DNA from: Chrysochromulina parva
Taxonomy: Eukaryota > Haptophyta > Prymnesiales > Chrysochromulinaceae
DNA: 22,994 nucleotides
Direction: 5' to 3'
Assembly (NCBI GenBank): GCA_002887195.1
Contig: PJAB01000621.1
Span: 1-22,994 of the forward strand
The translations under genes and the position numbers were made by a program. Under the pieces are notes generated by a model. That model saw only the letters and a program-made list of their open reading frames with translations. It did no database searches and had not been told where the DNA came from. How positions within the stretch are numbered: the first letter of the stretch is position 1; each line of letters opens with the position of its first letter. Below are positions 6,828-14,930 of the stretch, in pieces.

Positions 6828-8231
6828 ATGATGGGAGACTCAGTGCTGCCCCCTACCGCGCTACCGTCTGTGGCTATTTGCTTGGCAGGCGCACTGCGTG
6901 ATTTTTCCACCGCATACGCGTCAATCGAGCGCCACATTATCGAGCCGAACCATGCTGACGTTTTTGTTGTCACCGCTTCTGAGATGAACTCCAGGACCGG
7001 CTCGCGCAGCGGTCGATATTTTGCGCAAAGGTCAAACGTGTCAGAGCTCGCAGGTATAGTCGGGGAGGCGTTGAGTGGCGCGGCAGTGTGGACCGACGAA
7101 GACCTCAAGCCCGAGCGTATTGCGTCGTGGGCCGGGGCTCACGCGGCAAACGCGTCTCGACCGACAACGCGCGCTGTCTACTCTTGGGCGTGGTACTTGA
7201 AGCGCTGGGCGTGCTTGGAGCTCGTCCTCGCTCGACCATTCCACCATCTGCATGGGAAACGTCATGCTGAGCACGGCCAGCAACACCATCACCATCAACA
7301 GCATGTCTATAAAATCGTGGTCACGATGCGGCCAGACCTTCTGGTGTTTGAGCCATGGCGTTTTGCTGCTGGAAACGGCAGCGACTCGAGCATATATACT
7401 CTCACTATAGGCAGCGATGCGCCAGTGCATTTTGGAGCTGAGGAGATCCTTGTTCACGACTTTAGCATACATTGCCAGAATGACTGGGCCAGTGTCGCCA
7501 CACTCGGCGCGGCAACGACGCTCGAGCAGCTAGTCCACCATCTCGCTTCCACAGGCGCTTTTGCTCCTTGCACAAAGCTCGTAAACACACTGGGCATCTG
7601 CTGCGAGTTGCTTATGGGTGCGTTTCTTTGGCGCGCCGGCCTGCAGCGGCGACGCACCAACCTGCACATTGAGATGCTGCGCAAGGTGCTTCCGAGCATG
7701 CATGCCTTCAACCATTCGAGCGGCGGCCAAGCCCTCTCGTGGCCAGGGAACGCAGACTTCGAGAAACGAAACCTCCGCCGCAACAACCGAGGCGCGTGGC
7801 AGGCTTACTGCGAAACGGATCCGAACTTTGAGCACTATGCCGATGGCTTCACGCTCGGGGAAAGCAACAGCGGTGATAGCACTCTGAACCTGTCCAAAGC
7901 TACCGGCACGCCAGGACTGCCCGGATTTATGCCCGGAGTGTACTCTCCGCTCGCCAACGTGAGCCTGACGAGCGGCGGCAACGCCTCCAGGTGTGGAGGC
8001 GCTGCTGACGCCGTGCGCCCCCCGTGTGAGCCTTTTGCCAACCTGTCGATGCCGTTGCCGCCATGCGTGCGCCGATCCCTCGACCAGCGCGTCATTGCCT
8101 GGGGATTTGGCCGTCGCTTCCCCTGGTGGCTGCACTGTGAGGGGCCGTGCACGCCTCTGCCGAACAGCTTCTATTTCGATCACAATGGCAGCGTGCTGCC
8201 AGTGGGACCGACGTGGCCGCATCCCAGATGA
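6828..8231 (+). CDS. Glycosyltransferase-like secretory-pathway protein
   Basis: The protein has 467 residues from the ATG at 6828 (a second ATG follows at 6831; the frame itself opens with GTG at 6735). VAICLAGALRDF (15-26) and HADVFVVTAS (42-51) look like the first two strands of a GT-A-type fold, and VVTMRPDLLVFEPW (164-177) is the RPDL motif seen in algal and giant-virus glycosyltransferase-like proteins of this layout. CQNDWASVATL (216-226) follows. There are nine N-x-S sequons (for example NVS 70, NAS 108, NGS 183), which fits a Golgi or ER lumenal protein. A His-rich insert lies at 139-159. No signal peptide or membrane anchor is encoded from this ATG, so a 5' exon may be missing. The Pro/Cys-rich C-terminus (from about 375) is not recognised. 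Donor and acceptor are unknown. Confidence 0.7.
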   Translation: MMGDSVLPPTALPSVAICLAGALRDFSTAYASIERHIIEPNHADVFVVTASEMNSRTGSRSGRYFAQRSNVSELAGIVGEALSGAAVWTDEDLKPERIASWAGAHAANASRPTTRAVYSWAWYLKRWACLELVLARPFHHLHGKRHAEHGQQHHHHQQHVYKIVVTMRPDLLVFEPWRFAAGNGSDSSIYTLTIGSDAPVHFGAEEILVHDFSIHCQNDWASVATLGAATTLEQLVHHLASTGAFAPCTKLVNTLGICCELLMGAFLWRAGLQRRRTNLHIEMLRKVLPSMHAFNHSSGGQALSWPGNADFEKRNLRRNNRGAWQAYCETDPNFEHYADGFTLGESNSGDSTLNLSKATGTPGLPGFMPGVYSPLANVSLTSGGNASRCGGAADAVRPPCEPFANLSMPLPPCVRRSLDQRVIAWGFGRRFPWWLHCEGPCTPLPNSFYFDHNGSVLPVGPTWPHPR

Positions 8232-9229
8232 CGTTGCGACTGAGACCAAGCGACGACGCTGCGCGCGCGGACGTGCCGTCGAACGGAACGGGGGCAACGG
8301 CGGGTCCACGTGTCGCTGGTGCACCCGGGAGGGGATATCGTCTTGCTATTATTTTTACTACCTGAGGTACAGTAAGGACGCAAGCACGCAGCGCCAGTCA
8401 GCGCCCGACGGCGCGGTCATAGCACATCGGGTCATACCGCGGGGGATAAACGGGGGCTTTCTAGTACTGTGAAAGTGTGATACTCCGAATCCGTCCTCAA
8501 CGCAACCCGGAACACCGAGACACGAGCTGTAACGGCTCTAACGCCTAAAACGACGTAACGGACCGGAACCCCTATAGTTTGCCTTTGCGGGCCGGTCGAT
8601 TTGCACTATATAGATATCGTTTCACTTGATTTTCACCATCGCCGCCTTCAGGTACAGGTTGAGATTCCCACGCGGTGTAATGTAATCCGTCCGCGGGCGG
8701 GGGGAAGTCCCGCGCGGGAACCGGCCCCGCCAACCAGTCGTGGGCGGGCACGCGGGCTTAACCGTTCAGGTTCACCGAACGCCGAACCTAATAGATAAAA
8801 CGTGAGGGCCGCGGCGGGGCGAGCGTTATACGTTACGGGGGAGGCAGCCGCGGGAGCGGTAGATGCAGCTTGCAGGACCAGGAGCGATGCCGAATGGGCA
8901 ATGGCCGGAGCTCGGCGCGCGAGGCGCCGCGCCGGGGACCGCATACTAGCACACGAGGTTCGAGGACACCGCGGCGACCAGCGCGCGGTTACGACCGACA
9001 GCCGGGAGCCGGCATGAAAATGTGCACAGTCTCTTCGCTCGTTTTTGTGGTTTTACCCAACCGTGTACGGGCGTACCCAGTTGCCAGTACCGGGCCATGT
9101 ACCGGGCGGAGCCGGGCGCGCGCGGCGCCTACGCGGCGTCGGCATCAGACCTACTGTGGCTACTGAACCGTCGACTGTACCGGGTACGGACCCGACGCGA
9201 CGCGCGAGTAACGCGCGAGGTGCGCAGAT
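8232..9229. other. GC-rich intergenic region with GTACCGG motifs and inverted repeats
   Basis: About 1 kb without a convincing gene, between convergent neighbours. It holds an AGGTTC (8768-8773) / GAACCT (8784-8789) inverted repeat with a 10-base loop. A block at 9060-9190 repeatedly uses GTACCGG, GTACGG and CCGGG cores. Short open frames here are Arg/Ala/Gly-rich shadows of high GC content. Confidence 0.5.
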
Positions 9230-10456
9230 TCAGACGTTGACCACGTTCCGCGTAGCATCCCCACCACCGAACCAGGCACGCATGCGGAACCACTTCTTCG
9301 AGGTCGCCGTGCCCGGCGGCACCATGGCCGTGCCGAGAATCGGCCGCCCGACGACGACCTGAGGGTGAGGCGGCAGGGGCGGCAGGGGCTCCTGGGCCTG
9401 CAGGAGCGGGTTCGCGGGCACGTACATGTATGACGCTCCAGGCTGCAGTGGCTGCAGATGCGGCTGCAGATGCGGCTGCTCCAGTTGTGTCATGGCGTGA
9501 GGCCGAGGCGGCAACACGAGCTGAAGCGGCGTCACGTTCGTAATCACGTTCGGAGGAGGCACATGCTGCAAGAGCCAGTGCTTAGTCTTGGCGGTTTCGA
9601 GCGTTACTACGAGCGCCGCTTCGAGCGCCTCCAGACGATCGAGCTCCGCCTCCTCAGCCTCTAGCGCTGCCAGCTCCCGATCGAGCACGTCGTCCTCTGC
9701 TGTGGCTGTCGTCGCAGCCGCCGCAGCCTCAGTGACAGCCTCAGCAACCTCCGCAGCCTCAGCAGCTAGGGCCGCAGCCGGCGCACTGGGGGGCAGCTCG
9801 CATCTGTCAGATGAGAGAGCCATCTCCCACTGCACTGATATTCGTTGCGCCTCTCGCTGGCGCTTCCAGGTGGGTGCTGGCAAGCCGCGCCTTTGGAGTA
9901 GCACGGGCAGGAGGGCGTGCTCACCGGTGGGTGGCGGCAGAAGCGCAGGCGGTGGTAAGCCTCGAGGTGGTATCTCCACTGTTGACGGAACTTCGGGATC
10001 GGCAACTAGGTCTGACCAAAGTCGCCTGCGACCTGGCGTAGCGTGCTGTACTTGCTCTACACGCGAATGCTGGCGCAGTCGCTGCCGTGCAGCGATCGCG
10101 TTGAGCCGCGCCTGCTCTGCAGCATATTTAGCTTCCTCTGCTGACAGCTCCGCCTCCTCAGCTGCCAGCACAGCATCTTCTTCTGCAATTGCAGCTTCCT
10201 CTGCGGCACGTAGAGCCAGTTGGAGCTGCACCTGCAGCTCGAAATCCTCCTCCTCACCTGCTTCCTCCGCACCACCACGTCCTCCAGTCCTCCACGCCTC
10301 CTCCCGTACTCCATGCTGCAAATTCGTTGGCTGCAACTGTGGCTCGGGGCGGGTGCTGGGCACAAAAACACGGTGTCTCGCGGGGCTCGGACCGAATTTG
10401 ACCCGCGGAACGAACAAAGACGTTCGCACTTCGCATGCAACGTGATCGTGGTCCAC
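9230..10456 (-). CDS. Ala/Glu-rich coiled-coil hypothetical protein; 5' end unresolved
   Basis: I do not recognise this protein. The open frame (about 408 codons) has two Ala/Glu-rich helical stretches (frame residues about 62-124 and 228-287, with EEAEL/AEEA heptad-like patterns) expected to form coiled coils. These are separated by Pro/Leu-rich segments (EIPPRGLPPPALLPPPTGEH), with a Gln/Pro/His-rich region (repeated HLQP) and a basic end (KKWFRMRAWFGG). It opens with GTG at 10456 with a TAG immediately upstream, and the first internal ATG is past the middle. A normal start therefore needs a spliced 5' exon (an ATG in another frame near 10437, start of MRSANVFVRS, is one candidate). The opposite strand also has a 285-codon Ser/Ala-rich frame; I prefer this strand for its helix-like periodicity, but the call is weak. 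Confidence 0.4.
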   Translation of the reverse strand: MDHDHVACEVRTSLFVPRVKFGPSPARHRVFVPSTRPEPQLQPTNLQHGVREEAWRTGGRGGAEEAGEEEDFELQVQLQLALRAAEEAAIAEEDAVLAAEEAELSAEEAKYAAEQARLNAIAARQRLRQHSRVEQVQHATPGRRRLWSDLVADPEVPSTVEIPPRGLPPPALLPPPTGEHALLPVLLQRRGLPAPTWKRQREAQRISVQWEMALSSDRCELPPSAPAAALAAEAAEVAEAVTEAAAAATTATAEDDVLDRELAALEAEEAELDRLEALEAALVVTLETAKTKHWLLQHVPPPNVITNVTPLQLVLPPRPHAMTQLEQPHLQPHLQPLQPGASYMYVPANPLLQAQEPLPPLPPHPQVVVGRPILGTAMVPPGTATSKKWFRMRAWFGGGDATRNVVNV

Positions 10457-10572
10457 CTACTATGGTCCACCCACACGCACAGCAACCACCCCTAAGCGCC
10501 TCACTTGCACGCTTCCGCTGTTCACCACTTCGGTTCGCTGTGTTTGGTTCTTCGTGCACGCGCCTCACCTCG

Positions 10573-11541
10573 TCACAGCATCGGTTGACGAAGCTCGGCC
10601 TTGGACAGGCGCGACTGAAGCTCCGCGCCAGCCACGGTGAGTAGCAGCAGCACAACGACGGGGCCGTACACGTACGGCGAGCCGAGGATCGTGTCCTTGT
10701 ACTGGCTCGCACGCGCGATGGTCTGCGTCACGTCGGGCCGGAACGCTAGGAATCCCTCGAACTTGACACTGTCGGGCGCGTACGGCACGACGGCGAGCCG
10801 GAGGAAGTTGGCGACGACGAGATAGGCGCCGAAAAAGGAGCAGCCGACCTTCCACGCGAAGTCGCCCGCGTTGCCCGCGAGCACGCCTGTGAGCACCGAA
10901 AAGAAGCCGATGCAGCCGAAGGCGACATACTCCGGGGCCAGGCGCGCGAGCATCGTCTTGTAGAAGAGGTCGCCGATAATCTCGCCGACGACGAGGCCGA
11001 GCACGACGAGTACGGACGTGCGCTTAAGCGCGCAGAGCACGCCGAGCAGCAGGCCGCTCGCGCTCGTCGCCAGGACGATGATCGGACAGCTCGCAAGAGC
11101 AGGAGCAAAGATGTTGAGCATGAGCAACGCGAAAGTGCCGCCGAGGTACGTGCCTGCGAAGAAGTTGACTGGCCGCAGCAGCTTGTATCCAAACACGAGC
11201 AACGCGACGCCCACGAGAAACGCCGCGCCGCTCATCAGCTGCGCCGGCGCGCTCGCCGTCGTGCTTGCGATCGCCACAGCCACTGGCATGGAGAAGTCGG
11301 CGACCGATGCGGAAGTCGTCTTGAGGAGCTCGAAGCTGACGAAGCACTGGGAGAAGCGGTCCATCGAACCGCTGATGAACTTGTTCGCATGCTCGAGGTC
11401 GGGGATCTCAAGGAGCATGTAAGAGGAGCCTCGGCTGAGAGGGAGCGGCGGGCCGAGAGTGCCGAAATCGCGGAGGAGGGACTGCAAGCGTTTTTCTCGT
11501 GTTTCACATGAATAGGAAATTCCTACGGCGCGCGCGCGCAT
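10573..11541 (-). CDS. Seven-transmembrane DUF4203/TMEM198-like protein
   Basis: The protein has 322 residues from the ATG at 11541; the frame opens upstream with TTG at 11655, and later ATGs at 11418, 11364 and 11289 are alternatives. About seven hydrophobic helices follow residue 100: 104-123, 126-147, 152-172, 176-193, 206-223, 229-250 and 292-307. The GYKLLRPVNFFAGTYLGG stretch (118-135) after the first helix, with small-residue-rich helices, matches the TM7SF3/TMEM198-like domain (DUF4203). The loop 251-290 is hydrophilic, and a charged tail ends the protein. Family members are integral membrane proteins; vertebrate TMEM198 has been linked to Wnt co-receptor phosphorylation, but the role in protists is unknown. 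The N-terminal about 85 residues are not part of the domain and may include a targeting sequence. Confidence 0.75.
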   Translation of the reverse strand: MRARAVGISYSCETREKRLQSLLRDFGTLGPPLPLSRGSSYMLLEIPDLEHANKFISGSMDRFSQCFVSFELLKTTSASVADFSMPVAVAIASTTASAPAQLMSGAAFLVGVALLVFGYKLLRPVNFFAGTYLGGTFALLMLNIFAPALASCPIIVLATSASGLLLGVLCALKRTSVLVVLGLVVGEIIGDLFYKTMLARLAPEYVAFGCIGFFSVLTGVLAGNAGDFAWKVGCSFFGAYLVVANFLRLAVVPYAPDSVKFEGFLAFRPDVTQTIARASQYKDTILGSPYVYGPVVVLLLLTVAGAELQSRLSKAELRQPML

Positions 11542-12610
11542 GCTCCGCGTCGGATATGTAAGGTGTGTGTATTCTGAGCGGGCAGTAACAGTGCCGTAGC
11601 ACCGGTTGTAAGGTTGTCGCGTCTGTCGTGTTAACGACTTAACGTTCACACCCAACTCATTAACTCACAACACGTATCACAACACGTACGCAATGTTTCA
11701 CAGACTATGGTTTCACAGCATGACAGCACCTTCGGTTGGCTTCATGCTATAGTGTGTGTGTGTATACTCCATAAATAACCTCTGAGGTAGAACCTCCCTA
11801 GAAGCCCGCGAGCGGGCCCGCGAGCACGCGGGCTTCGGAAGATGCAATTCCCCTTCCTGGGCGATGCATCCCAATTGGGGCGACGCAGCGGGCTTATGTT
11901 TCCTGCCCGGCTTGCTGGCTGCCCAGGGTAAGGTGATCGCCGCGCGCCCGGTCCTAGGAGCGAGGACGTGGCGTGGTGGCCGCCGCGAGGTCGAGGATCA
12001 CAGGTTCAGGATGGATAAAAATGGCGAGCATGACGAGAGCTTAACGATCACTTCCGGCTGGCAGGGGGCACGCTCCGCGAAACTCCGCTCTGGGTCTCTG
12101 CGCGCGGCCCATGAATAAATTGTGAGATGCGGCGTTTTGATTTAACTTTTGATGATATCATATAATCTCCGAACGATACAGTCATTATAAAGTCAGCGTA
12201 TGCCACACTGAGTGTCTACTATGTAGCTATGTAGATTATGACGGGACAGACGGCCCACCAACTCGCGCCCTACATGCCGGTTCAAGGGTCCTTCCGAGGC
12301 GGCGGCTGATTCCGACCGGGTTGGCGGTGGCGATCCGCCACGCGTCCCCGCTTGACGATGAGGGGCGCTGCCGCTGGGGTACACGGGCGCGTCGCCGGGG
12401 TGGGCCTTGAGCTCCTTGCGGAAGAGCGCGTTCGGCGGGAAATCTTCCCAAAAGAGCGAGGTGATCGCAGTCGAGTGTGAGCCTGCTTTAAGAGAGGCGC
12501 AATCGGTACCGTCACAGAGCTTTCTTCGGGCGGGCGCGGGGCGGCTATGCCATCCGCCGCATCCGACGGAGCAATAAATGGTGCGTGCGTAGGAGGGTAC
12601 AGAGAGTCCA
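11542..12610. other. Intergenic region with nested palindrome
   Basis: About 1 kb upstream of the DUF4203-like gene and downstream of the kinase. It contains a TG microsatellite-like run (about 11751-11762), a nested palindrome (11801-11836), a 10-bp palindrome ATGATATCAT (12152-12161) and a minus-strand open frame without ATG (12193 to beyond 12600; see findings). An 84-codon plus-strand frame at 11864-12118 starts with ATG but shows no domain and is not called. Confidence 0.5.
11801..11836. repeat. Nested palindrome GAAGCCCGCG...CGCGGGCTTC
   Basis: The 10-bp perfect arms, GAAGCCCGCG (11801-11810) and CGCGGGCTTC (11827-11836), flank a 16-base loop that itself contains the perfect palindrome GCGGGCCCGC (11812-11821). 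Neither arm lies in a called gene. It could form a strong hairpin or cruciform. Confidence 0.85.
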
Positions 12611-13747
12611 TTACTTGGCAGCGGACGACTCCAGCTGCGCGAGCAGGTTACGCAGGATGACGATAATCTCGGCCATCTCGGGGCGCTCAGCTTGGTCGGT
12701 TTTCCAGCAGCGGGTGAGCAACTCGGCGAGCTCTGGCGGGAAACCCTTTGGGATTTTCGGCCGTTCGTGCAGGGTGCACACTCGCCGATAGAAGCCGCTC
12801 ACATCACAGTCGGCAAACGGGTTTTCGTGCGAGGCCATCTGCCACAGGAGAGTGCCGAGGGCAAAGACCTCAGCCTTATGCGAGTACGGTTTCGACAAGG
12901 CGACCTCGGGGGCCATGTAGCGGAGCGAGCCGGTGTTGCCGGTGAGTTGGCGCGTCTCGTTGCCGTCAAGGTCGTCCTCTTTTACGCGCCACAGCTTGGC
13001 GAGCCCAAAGTCGAAGAGGGCGAGCCGCCCGTCAGGCAGGAAGCCAATGTTGTTGGGCTTCAGGTCGCGATGGAGGATGCGGCAGCCGGGGAAGGCGTTG
13101 AGGCGACACTCGGCGTGGCAGTAGTGGAGGGCCTCGGCGAGTTCCATGCCGACGCGCAGAGCGCGCGTCATCGGCCACTTCTTCACCTGCGCGCTCCGAG
13201 TCCAAAAGGGCACAGAGTCGGCCGACTTTGGCAGCTCGGCCGAGAGCACAGATTCGAGCTGCTCGATCACGACGAATGGGAGGCCATGGTCGTCCAGGCC
13301 GTGCGCGATGCCGGCGAGGATATTTTTGTGCCGCATCGTCAGCATGAGCGCACCCTCCGACAGCAGGTCCTTGACCGCCGTCGGGTTGTTTTGCTGCTCC
13401 AGCTTCAGCATCTTGACGACGACGTTCTTGCCGTCGAGCTTTGAGAGGAGGGCCTCGCAGAACTCACCCGAACCGAGGTATTTCATCGGCTTCTGGAGCT
13501 CGTCGAAGTTGACCTTGCGAGGCAACCGTGCGTAGCTGGACCCTGCGACTTCAGTGACGAGCTGCGCGTCGGCGCCACGCACGTGCGCTAGGCCCTGGGC
13601 GGCGTTTGCGGCGTCCTGGGCTGTAAGAGGATGCTCACTCGGTGGCTCGCCCTTTGAGTGCTTCGAGGAGTCGAGTTCTTGTATGGCATTCCTTGATATG
13701 GTCAATTTCGATCGCGAGTTCTTCGTGCCGAAGATACTCATGCACAT
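12611..13747 (-). CDS. Ser/Thr protein kinase, tyrosine-kinase-like (TKL) type
   Basis: The protein has 378 residues from the ATG at 13747 (the frame opens with TTG at 13759; another ATG is at 13741). The kinase domain spans about 85-372. The Gly-rich loop is LGSGEF (91-96), with Cys97 where the third Gly normally sits. The ATP-binding Lys is K112 (VVVK) and the C-helix Glu is probably E131. The catalytic loop is HRDLKPNN (226-233, D228), the metal motif DFG (246-248), and the activation segment ends in MAPE (278-281). HKAEVFALGTLLWQM (290-304) and RCWKTDQAERP (346-356) complete lobe C. All catalytic residues are present, so it should be active. LKPNN in the catalytic loop predicts Ser/Thr specificity, and the CW...RP ending resembles TKL kinases. 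About 80 residues precede the kinase domain without a recognised motif, and there is no membrane segment. Substrates are unknown. Confidence 0.93.
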   Translation of the reverse strand: MCMSIFGTKNSRSKLTISRNAIQELDSSKHSKGEPPSEHPLTAQDAANAAQGLAHVRGADAQLVTEVAGSSYARLPRKVNFDELQKPMKYLGSGEFCEALLSKLDGKNVVVKMLKLEQQNNPTAVKDLLSEGALMLTMRHKNILAGIAHGLDDHGLPFVVIEQLESVLSAELPKSADSVPFWTRSAQVKKWPMTRALRVGMELAEALHYCHAECRLNAFPGCRILHRDLKPNNIGFLPDGRLALFDFGLAKLWRVKEDDLDGNETRQLTGNTGSLRYMAPEVALSKPYSHKAEVFALGTLLWQMASHENPFADCDVSGFYRRVCTLHERPKIPKGFPPELAELLTRCWKTDQAERPEMAEIIVILRNLLAQLESSAAK

Positions 13748-14168
13748 TGCACGCTCCAAAAGGAACGCTCGAAAGAAAAAGCCGACAAGGTCTCACGCAA
13801 GCGCCCCTTCAGTCAATTCATGCTCGTCGCTTCATTTCGATATCGAAGCTAAAAATAGCCTGAGGGCCAACCGATGATCTTTCACAGCCCGTAGCGAAGG
13901 TCCCTGGGTCTCGGCGCTGCCGCCGGCGGCCGGGAGCGCGCGCGACCGCCAGCGCAACCGGCTTGACAGCGGTATGAGGGATGTCAGGGATGGGGCGCGC
14001 GGGAAACGCAGTCTCGCCCGCGCGCCCGCACCGGCGCACACAACCTTCGCACCTCGTACAAGCAGATACACGATGGTGGTAATATCAACGCGCCTGTCAT
14101 GGCTTGGAAGGGAGCAGAGCAACACTGGATTCGACAGCACGCCACCGCCAGCGCAATTAAAAATGTAC
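13748..14168. other. Intergenic region between kinase and cyclophilin genes
   Basis: This 421-base stretch should hold the kinase promoter and 5' leader and the cyclophilin 3' end, both minus strand. Arg/Ala-rich open frames on both strands look like products of high GC content. I see no RNA gene or repeat. Confidence 0.45.
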
Positions 14169-14639
14169 TCAAACCAGCATGACACTCGTGATTCTCACCA
14201 TCTTCTTCTGCTGATTAGCGATAGCATCTGCAATGGCATCAACGATCTTGAAAGACACGGTGTCGACTTCAGCGAATACACAATATCCTCCATACGCAGA
14301 GTCGAGGTGGGCATTGGCGCTGAGGTTGATAAAGAACTCGGAGTTGCCGCAGTCGGGCACATCCCAGTGCGCAATGGCTGCCGTGCCGCGTGTGTTGGAG
14401 ACTATCTTGTGCTGGTGGGTCTCGTTGACCTTCAGGTCACCCTCTGGATTGGCACGGTTGAGACCATGCGTCCCACACTGGATGACGAAATCGGATCGAT
14501 AGAAGCTGGCTCCATCGTAGAGCTTATGCTTGATGAGCTTCTCGATGTACATGGTCGTCTCTGGCGCTGAGTCTTTTCGGAACCTGAACGTGATGTCACC
14601 AAGCTCGGTTTTCAGCGTGAATCCGGAGGCCGACGCCAT
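14169..14639 (-). CDS. Cyclophilin-type peptidyl-prolyl cis-trans isomerase
   Basis: The protein has 156 residues, a single cyclophilin domain without targeting peptide, so probably cytosolic or nuclear. It starts directly with the first strand (FTLKTELGDITFRF, 7-20) and has KLYDGASFYRSDFVIQCG (39-56), the family's FHRVIPGFMIQGG region. The catalytic Arg is kept as R48 and the active-site Gln as Q54. GNSEFFINL (98-106) matches GSQFFI with Q changed to E101 and keeps the hydrophobic-pocket Phe (F103). HLDSAYGGYCVFAEV (111-125) replaces the WLDGKHVVFG segment, so the Trp that binds cyclosporin in CypA is a His here, as in several divergent cyclophilins. The ATG is in a good context and no alternative start is needed. 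Isomerase activity is likely but may be reduced. Confidence 0.93.
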   Translation of the reverse strand: MASASGFTLKTELGDITFRFRKDSAPETTMYIEKLIKHKLYDGASFYRSDFVIQCGTHGLNRANPEGDLKVNETHQHKIVSNTRGTAAIAHWDVPDCGNSEFFINLSANAHLDSAYGGYCVFAEVDTVSFKIVDAIADAIANQQKKMVRITSVMLV

Positions 14640-14930
14640 GGATTCACCGTTGTGGAGAAACGTGAATCCATGTGTGAATCACAGCTCGCCACCGAAATGC
14701 GATCAAATTAATAAGACATAACCGAACACTCAGCCTGTTCAGCATAATTGTTTTCTCAGATGAAAACGTAAACAACCACAACCCCCGCCCTCAAAGGAAC
14801 CAAACGGGGAGACTCGACACAGTGACCCATCGCGCGCTCGCGCATTGACCCGCGCACGGTCGCTTTCCACGTCCGTGACCGGGCACGCCGCGCATTCCAT
14901 AGTCACGGCTCATCAATAGCGAGTGTTGTG

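Noticed and set aside
8950..8965. GGTTCGAGGAC resembling a tRNA B box
   Set aside because: Position 9 of the B box is wrong and no A box or cloverleaf stems can be formed around it.
9588..10445. 285-codon plus-strand Ser/Ala-rich frame
   Set aside because: Composition follows from antisense reading of GAG/GCA-type codons in the minus-strand coiled-coil frame. It cannot be fully excluded because that gene is itself uncertain.
11864..12118. 84-codon ATG-initiated frame
   Set aside because: No recognisable motif and no homologous pattern; kept out for lack of support.
12692..13444. 250-codon plus-strand open frame
   Set aside because: It lies wholly antisense to the kinase domain, whose catalytic motifs are all intact; the translation is a typical low-information shadow.
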